Source of the DNA: Williamsia sterculiae
GTDB lineage: Bacteria; Actinomycetota; Actinomycetes; Mycobacteriales; Mycobacteriaceae
DNA length: 64,000 bases
Assembly (NCBI RefSeq): GCF_900156495.1
Contig: NZ_FTNT01000014.1
Coordinates: forward strand, 1 to 64,000
Direction of reading: 5' to 3'
This document shows positions 42,129 through 51,892 of this stretch, one piece after another. Both the position numbers and the translations under genes were made by a program. The notes under the pieces are model-generated. The model worked only from the letters and a program-made list of their open reading frames with translations. It had not been told where the DNA came from and made no database searches. How positions within the stretch are numbered: position 1 is the first letter of the stretch; each line of letters begins with the position of its first letter.

Positions 42129-44866
42129 CAGTGACCCTCACCTCGTTCGGCCGACTCTGTCACGTCGTGGACAGCGAGATCCATCGTGAGCCTGGCCGCG
42201 AGAGTCGCGGGTAACGGCAAGTGATCTGTTGGTTCACCACTGGTTCGTGTATCGCCCATGACAACGCCGAACCAGCGCTCGCGCTCCTTGACCACTCGAA
42301 ACATCTTCTCGTCATGCGTGCCGCCGAGGTATGGCTCGTAGACGACCACCGGTTGCTTCTCCAACAAGGCTGCTGACCCAATGCGATCGAGCCGCCCGGT
42401 GCGTTGCTCCAATGTGGCCGGGTTCCAGTCGAGATCATGATGGATCACGTGGCGACAAGCAGTGTGGAGGTCAACCCCCTCGGCCATGACGGAACTCGCA
42501 ACGAGCACGTCCGGGAAAAAGGGGGAATTGAAAGCTGCCATCAACCGCTGCCGAGTTTCCGGTTTGACCTCGCCGTTCGCGAGCCGCACATTTGGGGCAA
42601 TGGTCTGATTCTGCGGTGAGTGCTCGGCAGGGTCGATGTCGTCCACGGTGATGTCGCCGGTTTTCATAGACTGCAGGACACCGAGGATCCGCGTGCGGTC
42701 CTCGACCTCACGCTTGGACAGGAACTGCGCGAACGCCTGCACCCGTTCGCGAAGCGTCACGCCTTCGGGGTTGGCATGCTCCATCGCTTGGAGGAGATCA
42801 TCGACGGTCGTGTTCTGTCGTGGCTTCACGAATCGAACCAAGAACGAGTCTGTACGAAGAAATCGAATGGCGATGTCCACCAGCTGGTCTTGCTCTTCCG
42901 CTTCAAGAGCAGTTGTCCACGAACGGATGTGGGATCGTACTGTACTGAAACTTGCAGAATCGCTGCGCAACAAACGATCGCTGAGGCGATGGAGCTCGCT
43001 GTCGATCTCATCGTCAGTGGCGTTGGGCAGATTCAGTGACTCTCGGGCAAGATCGCGCGTGCGACCCTCGATAGCTCGGGAAATATGAAGTCGCAGAGCC
43101 CTACCAGTCTCACGGTAGAAGCAGAAGATGAGGACCTTGCTCCCCCTGCTCCACAACTCGAGCGCCGCTGCCACCGTCGCCGCGATCTTGGGGTGCTTGG
43201 CCATCAGCTGCGGTTGATCAGGAAGGCACTCGTCGATCTGACCGAGGTACCACGCCAACTGTGGATGCGTGGTGCTGACCGTCGTGTCTTCATCTGAGTC
43301 GTCCACTGCAGCCGAGCCTGATGTCCTGGTACGCCGGTACGCCTCAAACGATGAGGTTATTCCGTAAGCGAACAGAGATCTGGTCGACTCGTTGCTGTTT
43401 CGTGTCAACCGTGCCACCGCGTCGGCGCGACCGCTGAGCAAGAAGGGGAGGGCGTACGTGCCGTCAATCTGAAGGCCGCGGTCGGGAAGACCTCCGCCGA
43501 GTACGGACGCTCCGGGTCGATACTTTCGGCGTTCAATGGTATTCGGCTTCACGTGCCTGATGACCCAGGGGCGGAGTGACTGCTGGGCGGACATTGCGGC
43601 CGCCTGTGCGTCGTTGGCAGCTATCACAGCGGCCTGCGCAGTCGGCGACAGTGTCAACGGTTCGATATCGGCAACATTGCCGTCGGTCGCCAGCGCAGCG
43701 TCGGCAATGGGGTCCAACGCCGACCATCGCTTCTGAAAATTCTGAACGCGGAGCTGGGCCGCGTCCAAGGCCGTCCTGAGACTCTCTTGCGTCTCAGCGA
43801 ACACGGCGCGCTGTTCTTGCGTTTCCCAGCGGATTCCGTCGAAACGGCCTAACACGTTGAGCAACTCATGGTGTCCGAGCTGAAACGGTGTCGCTGTCAA
43901 GAACAACATTCGTCCGAACATGCCACCCAGGGCACCGCGGCCGACGTGGTTGACCTCCGCATCCACCGTCTCGTTGGAGAACAGGCTCGCCGTCTTGTTG
44001 TTGTTCTTGACGTGGTGTGCCTCGTCCAAGATCAGCAGGGGGAGCGACTCATCGAGCCGCGTCAAGCTTGCCGACCACACATCCTTCATCGCAGCGGTGA
44101 GCGCCGCCTTGGCGGCCTTCAAACGTTCGTTGAAGTACTTGGAACGATTGATGGGAAGTTCAAGCAGTGCTTCCTGTAACCCGCTGATGAGTCGCCTGTC
44201 GATGGCTTTGAGTAGTGCGGCAGGGACCGGGTCGTCATCGATCTTCTTGGACGACTCATGGTTGTTCCAGATCTGCATCCATCTCGACTCTTGGGCGCTC
44301 AGGAGCTTCTCGACGAGTTCAGAATCGGCGAACCGGGGGTCGCCGACCAAGAACGAAGCCTCTTCGATGATTCGCTTCTTGTGCCTCTGCAGCTCAGCGC
44401 GTTTGCCCAGTGCGCGGTGCAGCAGGCTGAGGCGAACAAATGGGTCGGTGACGGTCCGATTGAGTGCACCATGGGTCAAGAAGATGATGTGCTTCCGCCG
44501 ACCAGGCGGATCATCGAGGAGTTTGAGGAACTCAGTACCTCGGCGAATGGCGCCAGACACTCGGATGTCGGATGAATCGTCGAGGCAGTTCCGCGCAAAA
44601 ACGTTCCACTCTCTGGGCCACTTGTCCACCACGGAGGGCGGAACCATCACTACGACTGGACGTTCGTGGTCGGTCGAGCGGACGACCGACGCCGCGACAG
44701 CGAGTGCCACGAACGTCTTCCCCATCCCGACCTCGTCGGCGAGAACAAGGCCGGCTTGTGAATTCAGTCTGTGGAGGATTTCCTTTGCTGTCAGCAACTG
44801 TCGTTCTGCGTCTGCTGTCGGAATGTTGTCGTTGGATAGGTCGATATCGGGACTCAGAGTCCACAT
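42128..44866 (-). CDS. SNF2/RapA-type SF2 helicase
   Basis: 912 residues, ATG 44866; its first 13 bases overlap the end of the PLD gene. Motif I 'LADEVGMGKTFVALAVA' near 40-58 (SNF2-type DEVGMGKT), 'VVVMVPPSVVDKWPREW', motif II 'LLILDEAHHVKNN' near 280, motif III 'LFLTATPFQLGHHEL' near 325, and C-terminal 'ASSVMAEGVDLHTACRHVIHHDLDWNPATLEQRTGRLDRIG' near 805-845 (motifs V and VI). A long helical insert separates the two lobes. It is translationally linked to a PLD-fold nuclease and DUF6308. DISARM also pairs SNF2 helicase and PLD, but no DrmB/DUF1998 is present here. Confidence 0.88.
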   Translation of the reverse strand: MWTLSPDIDLSNDNIPTADAERQLLTAKEILHRLNSQAGLVLADEVGMGKTFVALAVAASVVRSTDHERPVVVMVPPSVVDKWPREWNVFARNCLDDSSDIRVSGAIRRGTEFLKLLDDPPGRRKHIIFLTHGALNRTVTDPFVRLSLLHRALGKRAELQRHKKRIIEEASFLVGDPRFADSELVEKLLSAQESRWMQIWNNHESSKKIDDDPVPAALLKAIDRRLISGLQEALLELPINRSKYFNERLKAAKAALTAAMKDVWSASLTRLDESLPLLILDEAHHVKNNNKTASLFSNETVDAEVNHVGRGALGGMFGRMLFLTATPFQLGHHELLNVLGRFDGIRWETQEQRAVFAETQESLRTALDAAQLRVQNFQKRWSALDPIADAALATDGNVADIEPLTLSPTAQAAVIAANDAQAAAMSAQQSLRPWVIRHVKPNTIERRKYRPGASVLGGGLPDRGLQIDGTYALPFLLSGRADAVARLTRNSNESTRSLFAYGITSSFEAYRRTRTSGSAAVDDSDEDTTVSTTHPQLAWYLGQIDECLPDQPQLMAKHPKIAATVAAALELWSRGSKVLIFCFYRETGRALRLHISRAIEGRTRDLARESLNLPNATDDEIDSELHRLSDRLLRSDSASFSTVRSHIRSWTTALEAEEQDQLVDIAIRFLRTDSFLVRFVKPRQNTTVDDLLQAMEHANPEGVTLRERVQAFAQFLSKREVEDRTRILGVLQSMKTGDITVDDIDPAEHSPQNQTIAPNVRLANGEVKPETRQRLMAAFNSPFFPDVLVASSVMAEGVDLHTACRHVIHHDLDWNPATLEQRTGRLDRIGSAALLEKQPVVVYEPYLGGTHDEKMFRVVKERERWFGVVMGDTRTSGEPTDHLPLPATLAARLTMDLAVHDVTESAERGEGH

Positions 44867-46869
44867 GTTTGCCTCGCATGCTCAAACGCTCGACCAATGT
44901 AGGCGCGGACGCTCGGGTCTGACGGTTCGACGGCCTCGTCGTGACTGAGGGCCTCAAGGTCTGTGACGGCACGGTCTGTGGCCATACGGACACCTACGAC
45001 ATCGCAGGCGACAGCAGTGGAGTGCCAGTCAATTCCCGCGACGGTCAGTGCGATCTCCGCTATGAGGAAGCTGGTTTCCGAATCGAAGGTTCGTTCGCCA
45101 ACCCGTGCCTCGTCAACCATGCGCTGTGCTATCGACACCGGGCCGAAGAAGCCTTGAAGGCGGTTCTCAAGGATCTCAAGTGACTTCGTGGGTCGCTGTA
45201 AGCGCCCCTTGAGTCCCAACAGTGACTCGGAATGGCGTCGCATGCGATGCATCAGCAGGCTTGTCGAGTCGAATGAACGCAGGGGGTCGAGAATGTTGTC
45301 GTCCTGAACAGCCGCCTGTCGTTCGAGCTGTCGGCAGGCGTCTTCCACGTTGGCGGGGAAGGGTTGAGTTGACTTCAGGGCGAGAAGTAGGTGTTCGGCG
45401 GTCAACGACGAGAGCTCATCCGGTGCCGGTAGATGCGCCGTGTCGTCAATCGTGGCCACCCAGGTACCGCTCATCTCCTGGCTACCGTTGTCCGACCACG
45501 TCACGTCGAACACCGTTGGAATCGCCTTTCGGTCGATTGGCAACACCAGGTGTGCATCTTTGTGCTCTCGCCACTGGTCGCTGGTGAGGAGCACGGCCCC
45601 CTGCGGTTCTCGAACGGCCCACGTCGATGTACTCTCGCGGTCAGTGGCAAAAGAGAGGCGAACACTTGCTGAGCTCTTCTCCACAAAGATTGTGCACCAG
45701 GAAAAGAACAAGGGAAGTGCCGGTAGCATCTGCTCTTCGTCGTTCTCATCGCTCACTGGCTCGGTTGTGAGGTCAACGTTCTTATCGGCTCGCACCAACG
45801 CGCGGAGAGCTTTGCCGACCTGCGATGATCGTGGGGCTCCGATCCACACGTTGAGCTCGCGGTGGCCCTGGTTGTCGGATAACCCCAGCCCGGCGATGGT
45901 TGCGTTGGATGAGCCAATGAGTGCGCTGGTCCACTCGTCGTTCTCCAAGAGAATGGCTTTCGCATGCAAGGCCCGTCGTTCGCTGTCCGTGCGTTCGAGT
46001 GCGCGCACATGGTCAACACGGTCGGCGAGCGCCGTCGGCGCCTGCCAAGCCCCCTCGTGGTTCTCGCCGATGACGGCAGTGAGCGAGCGCTGTGCTGCCG
46101 GGATACCGGTGAGGCAGGAGCGAACCTTATCGGTAACGTTGGGTGAGTGGTTGTCCCAGAAGGGTGAGAGAATACTTGCAGTGAGTGGCCGTTTCCTGCT
46201 TCCCCACGAGCCGTCGAACGCGTCGAGTGGGCAGACTCCCGGCGAGGACGGCGAGACGGTCACGCGCATCGTATGCGATCCCGACTGCAGGGCGTGCTCA
46301 TTGATCCGTTCACGCAAGGTTCTCAGGGTGCCGTACGCGCGGTCGCGGGCCTTCCCAGAGTCAATTGGCAACAGATCGAGGTAACTGGACAATTCATCGG
46401 AAATCGCCAGCAGCGGTTCGCTGCTGAGTTCACATCCATCGCGGATGTCGAAGGCCACGGCTGATTCGATCTGTGTCCGGTAGCCGGCCGGCGTGAGATT
46501 GGCCGAACCTATGACTATGCGGCAGTGGTACTCCCAGATGAGGACGGCAGCTTTCGCATGCAGCAGCCCAGTGGAAACCGGTATCGGCAGAATGTCCCAG
46601 CGGAGGTTGCGCTTGTCGGCAGCGGTGCCTCGATCGATCAGCACAGAGATAGCAGCAACCTCGGCCAACCGTTGCTCCTCTTCGACCACTGCACTGATCG
46701 ATGACGCCTTGTCTCCTTCGCCGGTTACAGCTGTGAGCGCAAGGAACCGGCTCAAGCAGTCGTCGGTGAAAAATTGTGGATCGAATGTGAAAGTGGTGGC
46801 CAAGCAAGCGACAGCCGTACCGGCGTCGTCCGGTGCCGACCAATTGTCGAGCAGCTTGCGAGTGGTCAT
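44854..46869 (-). CDS. Phospholipase D-fold protein (predicted nuclease) with two HKD motifs
   Basis: 671 residues, ATG 46869, overlapping the upstream gene by 4 nt. Two PLD half-sites: 'LLHAKAAVLIWEYHCRIVIGSANLT' near 103 and 'ALHAKAILLENDEWTSALIGSSNAT' near 301 (HxK followed by GSxN), enough for an intact two-site PLD active centre. No signal peptide or membrane segment, so it is likely a cytoplasmic nuclease and not a secreted lipase. The C-terminal half (from about 370) is of unknown fold. Its linkage to a SNF2 helicase suggests a helicase-nuclease complex acting on foreign DNA. Confidence 0.85.
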   Translation of the reverse strand: MTTRKLLDNWSAPDDAGTAVACLATTFTFDPQFFTDDCLSRFLALTAVTGEGDKASSISAVVEEEQRLAEVAAISVLIDRGTAADKRNLRWDILPIPVSTGLLHAKAAVLIWEYHCRIVIGSANLTPAGYRTQIESAVAFDIRDGCELSSEPLLAISDELSSYLDLLPIDSGKARDRAYGTLRTLRERINEHALQSGSHTMRVTVSPSSPGVCPLDAFDGSWGSRKRPLTASILSPFWDNHSPNVTDKVRSCLTGIPAAQRSLTAVIGENHEGAWQAPTALADRVDHVRALERTDSERRALHAKAILLENDEWTSALIGSSNATIAGLGLSDNQGHRELNVWIGAPRSSQVGKALRALVRADKNVDLTTEPVSDENDEEQMLPALPLFFSWCTIFVEKSSASVRLSFATDRESTSTWAVREPQGAVLLTSDQWREHKDAHLVLPIDRKAIPTVFDVTWSDNGSQEMSGTWVATIDDTAHLPAPDELSSLTAEHLLLALKSTQPFPANVEDACRQLERQAAVQDDNILDPLRSFDSTSLLMHRMRRHSESLLGLKGRLQRPTKSLEILENRLQGFFGPVSIAQRMVDEARVGERTFDSETSFLIAEIALTVAGIDWHSTAVACDVVGVRMATDRAVTDLEALSHDEAVEPSDPSVRAYIGRAFEHARQTCGL

Positions 46870-48167
46870 GGCTCAAGCCCCCAAAGGAAGCTCGCGAGAG
46901 CGAAGATGCGGACGGGATGGATATAGGAACCGTCATACGCAGGAAGGGCGCGCTCCTTATATCCGGGACGAATCGTCACGCCGCCCTTGTACGGCTCGAA
47001 CCAGGGGCGCTTCCCGAGGGGTGGTTTTGCCGTCTGGATGGCCTGATGATGTTGCAGAAGCACTACGACGAGGTCGCGCGGCGCCATCGCTGTAGCAAAG
47101 GGTGCGAATCGTCCCTCGAGTTCGGGCACTCCGATTCCGAGCTCGGTCAACCGCCTGAGCGCGTCTCGGTGAGAACTGGGCAATTCTAGGGCCGCCCGGA
47201 CGAGATTTGGCTGATTGCTGACGCCGTCCGGGGTGATGACGCTCGGTGACATGCTGCCTGACACATGGCACAGCGTGCGAAACGATACATCGAGGATTCG
47301 AGCGAATTGTTCGTACGCGTCGATAGCTTGCAGGATGTGGCGCAGGTCAGGCGATGCCTGCGGCAGAAGCCACTCGACAAAGTCTTTCTCGGAGAGGGCC
47401 GAGTCAGCCCGGTCCGCCATCAGATGGGCGAGCTCGGAGCGTAGAGGATAAGCGGCGTGTAACGCCGTCCTGAGGACGGCTCTCTCGTTCGGTCCAGCCA
47501 GGTCGGGATGGAGGGTTCCAGCGATGCATCTTGCCACTTCGCCAGTCGGTGGGAGTTCGCTGTGCTTGTTGCTCAGAGACTTTCGTAGAGCATTGGTGAG
47601 CCGTTCTCGTACTTTCTGCCCGTACGTGCCTGTTTGGCGGCTGACAAATCCCTCCAAGTCGTTGTCGGTCTCCCAGGCCACGAGCAGCTCGTCGCGGAGC
47701 GGTCCCGCGTCGAAACGGGTGTCGATGATGCCGAACTCAGTCGCCAGCGGCTTGTACACACCATGGAATCCGAAGACCTTTGGACCTTTGAGGTACGAGT
47801 TCGCTGACAGCCGCTCTCCCCTGCCGCGGGTCACTCTTGCCTTCTGGAGTCCTGGCACGCCTCGAAGCGGGTGGTCGGCAGCAGCTTGGTTGGCGAATGC
47901 CTCGAGTGTCATCCACTCGAACGCGATCTGAGGCGTCGTGCGACCATCGGCGGACAGGTCAGGGTCAACGTCTTCGCAGATGGCACTGGCGACTGCGATT
48001 GCGGTCAATAGGCGGAACTGAGACATGCGCGCTCGAAATCCAGGGACCAGCAGGTCGGCCAGACGCTCCGACACAGGGCCGACGCCCATGGGGTCGAGAC
48101 TGCCCTCACCTGCGACGGGCGGATCGAACTCAGACAAATGTGGAAGCGTTAGCCCTGCCAATGTCAC
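46866..48167 (-). CDS. Unknown protein heading the PLD-SNF2 operon, perhaps DUF6361-like
   Basis: 433 residues from GTG 48167 (AGAGAGG about 9 nt upstream); an in-frame start at 48269 is possible but its extra residues look non-coding. N-terminus 'LDPMGVGPVSERLADLLVPGFRARMSQFRLLTAIAVASAI' follows the arrangement of DUF6361 proteins (L-G-x-G-x-V-x-x-x-x-A-D-x-L-x-P-G...R), which also occur beside PLD and helicase genes; similarity judged by eye. The middle is helical with no known catalytic site. The C-terminus 'RPGYKERALPAYDGSYIHPVRIFALASFLWGL' is hydrophobic. ATGA overlap with the PLD gene. Confidence 0.7.
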   Translation of the reverse strand: MTLAGLTLPHLSEFDPPVAGEGSLDPMGVGPVSERLADLLVPGFRARMSQFRLLTAIAVASAICEDVDPDLSADGRTTPQIAFEWMTLEAFANQAAADHPLRGVPGLQKARVTRGRGERLSANSYLKGPKVFGFHGVYKPLATEFGIIDTRFDAGPLRDELLVAWETDNDLEGFVSRQTGTYGQKVRERLTNALRKSLSNKHSELPPTGEVARCIAGTLHPDLAGPNERAVLRTALHAAYPLRSELAHLMADRADSALSEKDFVEWLLPQASPDLRHILQAIDAYEQFARILDVSFRTLCHVSGSMSPSVITPDGVSNQPNLVRAALELPSSHRDALRRLTELGIGVPELEGRFAPFATAMAPRDLVVVLLQHHQAIQTAKPPLGKRPWFEPYKGGVTIRPGYKERALPAYDGSYIHPVRIFALASFLWGLEP

Positions 48168-48410
48168 AGTCCATGCCTCTCTGTTGAAGGACGTGGTAAT
48201 CCACTTGTAGCAGATCAAAAATAAGCTTCTGCGGAGTTTGGTGGAGACTTTTCTTTCAATGCAGGTCAACTAACACGAAGACCGCGCCACTGATCGTCGC
48301 TTCCTTGATGCGATGTCGAGTGTAGAAACTCGAAGACATATTGCAAATTTAGCTACTTTGTCGTTTTACGAGTTGCAAAGTTGTCACAGTTCAACATGAA
48401 AGGCATCTGG

Positions 48411-50195
48411 TCAAGAATTTGTCCTCTTGTCCTGTTCGCTAATCTGTTCGACATGAGCCTGAAGGCGCTCCGCCAGCGCCAGATCGTCTCTAAGGCTAGA
48501 GATACTCGCCGACTTCTTGTCGGAAAGTGCTTCGGTCTTGCTTAGTTGCGAGGCAAGGTCGTTGACGAACGCCGCAAGGACCTCGGGCAACTGCTCATCG
48601 TGTTCCTCACCGAGGGCGTTCTGGGCGTGTGCAACCGCTGACCTCAAGTAGAGTTCTGTCGTTTGCATTTTCTGGTTCGGACTGGACATTCCCGCAGCAG
48701 ACGCGGTTATAGCGGCTCCAGAACCGGCTAGTCCACCAAAAGCCGCTAGCCCTCCGACCATCCCGCCGGGCCCGAAAGCTGCGAGACCTCCGGTCATCGC
48801 TGCCGCGCCACCCAAGCCCATCGGCGCAGCTGCCGCAAGGCCAACGGGTCCTGCAGCGATGAGCGCGATCCCTGCAGCACCAAGTGCGTACTTACCCCAT
48901 TTGTGGTTGGTCTCGGTACGTACAGCCTCCTTGAATGAAGCTATTGCATTGGCGATCGTCGCACCGTCGTCTGGGCTGAGGTTGAGAGCGGAGGCAATCT
49001 TGGGTAGCGCCTGCAGTTGCTCGTCGAGCGTGTCAATTTCGAACGGAGCTATCAGGTTTGACAGCGCAATGATCGTAAGCTCGGCGGTTGCGGCTCGGCG
49101 ATCCCATAACTTGGGCATTGGGGTCAGGTTGCCCTCGGCCAGTTGATGCAACTCCCGTGGAAGGGGGTTGCCGGCCTTGTCCTCAGCGAAAATTGAGTCA
49201 ACGAAGTCGTTCCGGAGCGACTCGATCACCTGCTCAAACCGCACTTTCTTGTTCCCATCGAGGAGGTCGGCGACGGCGTACCGGTAGTGCAAGGCAAGCA
49301 ACATACGCGCGACATCCTCGGTCATCGCGCTCCGTACGCGCGAAGTCTTGCGCGGCGGATCATTGGTGGCGAATAGCGACGCCGCGATGGCCTGCGCTAC
49401 GGCGGGATGCTGGAAGTACCGAGCGGCGTCGTGACCAAGCCCGCCGGACGATGCTTCGTCGTCGCTGGGAAACCTGATTCGAACGTCCTGAACCTGAGAC
49501 AGTTCAGTCGCAAGCCCTCGATTCGAGGTGACCGGGTCTCCGAGGCTATAGAAGTTGAGCCACGATCCGATGCGTGGGTACGGAAAGTGCGCAGCAAGTG
49601 TTTCTCGAGACTTGGCGAATAGCGTCTTGTCGGCGGGGCTGCCTATAGTGACGACCCGTCGGATCTTCAGCTCAGGTGGCAGTAGGGGTATGAGGTCCAT
49701 AAGGATCACACTCCCTAGGCTGTGTCCAACCAGGACCACCTCTCCACTGTTCGGTACCTGGTCGATGATCGTGTTCAGAACAGCAGCCTTGACACCCTGC
49801 TGAGTGCAGTATCTGTTCAGCTGGCCGACTAAACGACGTGCTCCAGCAGTTGGTCCGTTGCGAGCTGCGAAGTTGACAAGCTGATGCCCGATGCCAACGT
49901 CGAGGAGACTGATGCCGGGGACCCAGGTGTCAGGTTCGGATATAACGGATCGTGCGGCGTCGATCTGACGACACTGATACTCCGCCGTTGCCGCGACGTC
50001 GTGTGCCGTTTTTCTTTTCGGCTTCGGCAGGTCAGCATCCTGACTGGTTGCCAGTGCGCCTGCGTACCTCGGTGAGACCACAGCGCGGCGTTCCAGCTGT
50101 TCCCACCCGTGCTTAGCGAACTGTTCATTCAGCGCAGCGAACCACTTGTCGTCAATCCCGCCTTCGCCGAGTCCGTGAAGAAACATCAGCTGCAT
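48411..50195 (-). CDS. Lipase-like alpha/beta hydrolase with C-terminal Gly/Ala-rich membrane-active segment
   Basis: 594 residues, ATG 50195. 'MFLHGLGEGG' at the N-terminus gives an oxyanion HG, and 'VVLVGHSLGS' at about 153-162 is the nucleophile elbow (Ser159), with 'VTIGSPADK' downstream; a His candidate lies in 'GGLGHDAARYFQHPAV'. After a helical middle part, residues about 435-500 are an unusually long, Gly/Ala/Met-rich hydrophobic stretch ('AAGIALIAAGPVGLAAAAP'...), a glycine-zipper-like region able to enter a membrane. The end is charged and coiled-coil-like. Such a layout fits a membrane-attacking toxin or effector; not proven. A 140-bp gap separates it from the next minus-strand gene. 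Confidence 0.78.
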   Translation of the reverse strand: MQLMFLHGLGEGGIDDKWFAALNEQFAKHGWEQLERRAVVSPRYAGALATSQDADLPKPKRKTAHDVAATAEYQCRQIDAARSVISEPDTWVPGISLLDVGIGHQLVNFAARNGPTAGARRLVGQLNRYCTQQGVKAAVLNTIIDQVPNSGEVVLVGHSLGSVILMDLIPLLPPELKIRRVVTIGSPADKTLFAKSRETLAAHFPYPRIGSWLNFYSLGDPVTSNRGLATELSQVQDVRIRFPSDDEASSGGLGHDAARYFQHPAVAQAIAASLFATNDPPRKTSRVRSAMTEDVARMLLALHYRYAVADLLDGNKKVRFEQVIESLRNDFVDSIFAEDKAGNPLPRELHQLAEGNLTPMPKLWDRRAATAELTIIALSNLIAPFEIDTLDEQLQALPKIASALNLSPDDGATIANAIASFKEAVRTETNHKWGKYALGAAGIALIAAGPVGLAAAAPMGLGGAAAMTGGLAAFGPGGMVGGLAAFGGLAGSGAAITASAAGMSSPNQKMQTTELYLRSAVAHAQNALGEEHDEQLPEVLAAFVNDLASQLSKTEALSDKKSASISSLRDDLALAERLQAHVEQISEQDKRTNS

Positions 50196-50335
50196 GTAAC
50201 TGGTCCGCTCTCTTCGTTGTCGAAGGCACTCTCGGCTGAAGAAATAGCATCCTCCGATGCGATTACAATCTTTTCACGAAATGAAACGTTCGCGATGATT
50301 TTCGTCACAAGGGAGGCGCAGCGTGCGAGCATCAC

Positions 50336-51421
50336 CTAGGGGCGTGCAAGCCTTTGCAACTCTGCTACCTGCAACTCAATAGTTCCTAGGTAGCCTTCTG
50401 CGAGTATCGCGGACTCCCGTGCTGACATTCTCATGCGTTCCGCACGCATTCGGTCGTCGACCGTGACGGCATCGGTCTCGTGCCCCTCGACACCGTTTAT
50501 TCGGTGGAGCTGTTGCTGCTTGCGTACCCCGATTTCGACCTGCGCGACGCCTTGCTCATACGTCGCAAACGCCATCAACCTTTCCATGTGCACGTCGAGC
50601 TGTTGGTTTAGCAGTTGCGCCCTCGAGCAGTACGCTTCGGCGACCTCAAGATCGTCGCGTAGTTCACCGTCCGGTGGTGGTCCGAGAACGGCGATGCGGT
50701 GTGCGATATCGGCAGCACGTCGCGAGATCGACGTAACTTCATCATCCAGGTCCACGCGCACGCCGTAGGTGTCGAAGAAATCAGTGCTCCAGCAGTTGTA
50801 CGACGACGTTCGCGACGCGAGTCGTGCCGCGGCGTAGGCCAATGCGCCCGTGCGATCGGTGCGCATGACGTCGACGGCCGCCCGCTCCTCGCTGGTCATC
50901 AACAGTCGCCGCGCGTGACTCTCTACCTCCGGGGTTGAGGGTTCCGGTTCGGAGCGGAACCATTCGAGCGGTTTAAGCGCTGGCGAGTACCGCTCGATGA
51001 ACGTCGCATCTCGCACCGGGCGCTCGCTGAATTCACGCCCATTCCACGCGTCGAGGGCGCGGAACATGAACTGATCGCCGTCAACGTCGGTGCTCGTTTG
51101 ACCAAGTGCATCACCGACCTCCACCAGTATATCGTCGCAGGCCTGCTGACGTGCTCGACGGCTGCGTTGCAGGTCGGCTGCCAGTGCGCCGAGAGGGTCC
51201 GTGCGGCGGAACTCCTGTTCGGCGCGCTCCGCACTGAGGCGTTGCCGCTCGGACTGGCGCGCGATCAATCTTGCCCGGAACGGGCGCAGCCAATCCACCG
51301 TCCGCAGACGGCGCGCAAGCTGGGATTGGTACATGCTCGCACCGATCACCATCAGACATAGAACGAGGGCTAACAGCAGGACAAATACGACCAGGATGAG
51401 TATCCCAAGGAACTTGTACAC
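50336..51421 (-). CDS. Membrane-anchored helical protein of unknown function
   Basis: 361 residues from GTG 51421, with GGAG about 8 nt upstream. One strong N-terminal membrane helix (about residues 4-28, 'FLGILILVVFVLLLALVLC') is followed by a basic stretch and a long soluble part rich in Arg, Glu and Ala with coiled-coil character ('ARLIARQSERQRLSAERAEQEF', and a helical C-terminus from about 270). No enzyme motif. The frame is open 32 codons further upstream (to 51517), but that part has unusual composition. It lies upstream of the lipase-like gene on the same strand, so the two may form a pair at the membrane; inference. Confidence 0.7.
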   Translation of the reverse strand: MYKFLGILILVVFVLLLALVLCLMVIGASMYQSQLARRLRTVDWLRPFRARLIARQSERQRLSAERAEQEFRRTDPLGALAADLQRSRRARQQACDDILVEVGDALGQTSTDVDGDQFMFRALDAWNGREFSERPVRDATFIERYSPALKPLEWFRSEPEPSTPEVESHARRLLMTSEERAAVDVMRTDRTGALAYAAARLASRTSSYNCWSTDFFDTYGVRVDLDDEVTSISRRAADIAHRIAVLGPPPDGELRDDLEVAEAYCSRAQLLNQQLDVHMERLMAFATYEQGVAQVEIGVRKQQQLHRINGVEGHETDAVTVDDRMRAERMRMSARESAILAEGYLGTIELQVAELQRLARP

Positions 51422-51892
51422 GGCGTTGCTCCGACCAGCAGAATTGGTTGCACAGCATTCTTGCACGACGCTCTGACAATTATTGTGTATCCTCGAGTCA
51501 GCGTCGAGACGAGGCATGGCAGAGCGTCGCTACGCCTCATCGAGCTATTCATATCCGAACAAGTGCCGAGGCGGCGGCGAATCCGCGTTGTATGAAGAGC
51601 TGGAGCACCCACGGTTGCGGTTGGATGAGCTTAGACCCGATGTGCCGTGCTTACGGCGTTCCGCGCATCCACGTGAACACACCTCTCTTTAATCTCACGA
51701 TCGCCATGACTCCGAACGCAAGTACGCAAATGTGGTTCCCCTGGAAGGTTCGGAACCGGTGGAGTGAGACAGGAAAATCGCATTACAGCGACCACATTTG
51801 GTCACCGGTGGTGATCACTCCAGGTGGGAGCGGCAAGCATTGATGCGACGATGCCCGAGAATTCTGTCTGAGTGTCCTGATACGACTGTCTC
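51422..51892. other. Intergenic region between divergent membrane-protein and AddB-like genes
   Basis: 471 bp between a minus-strand and a plus-strand gene, so it should hold both promoters. Short open frames are present in several phases but none has family likeness, a ribosome binding site and a sensible length together. The part 51650-51800 is AT-richer than its surroundings. No repeat or terminator seen. Confidence 0.5.

Noticed and set aside
42128-46869. DISARM system
   Set aside because: SNF2 and PLD genes are present, but no DrmA, DUF1998 (DrmB) or methylase is linked, so the name is not justified.
48341-48381. Inverted repeat ACTTTG...CAAAGT with repeated TTGCAAA in the AT-rich gap before the PLD operon
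   Set aside because: Short and imperfect; could be an operator or hairpin, but such matches are common in an AT-rich stretch and no regulator is adjacent.
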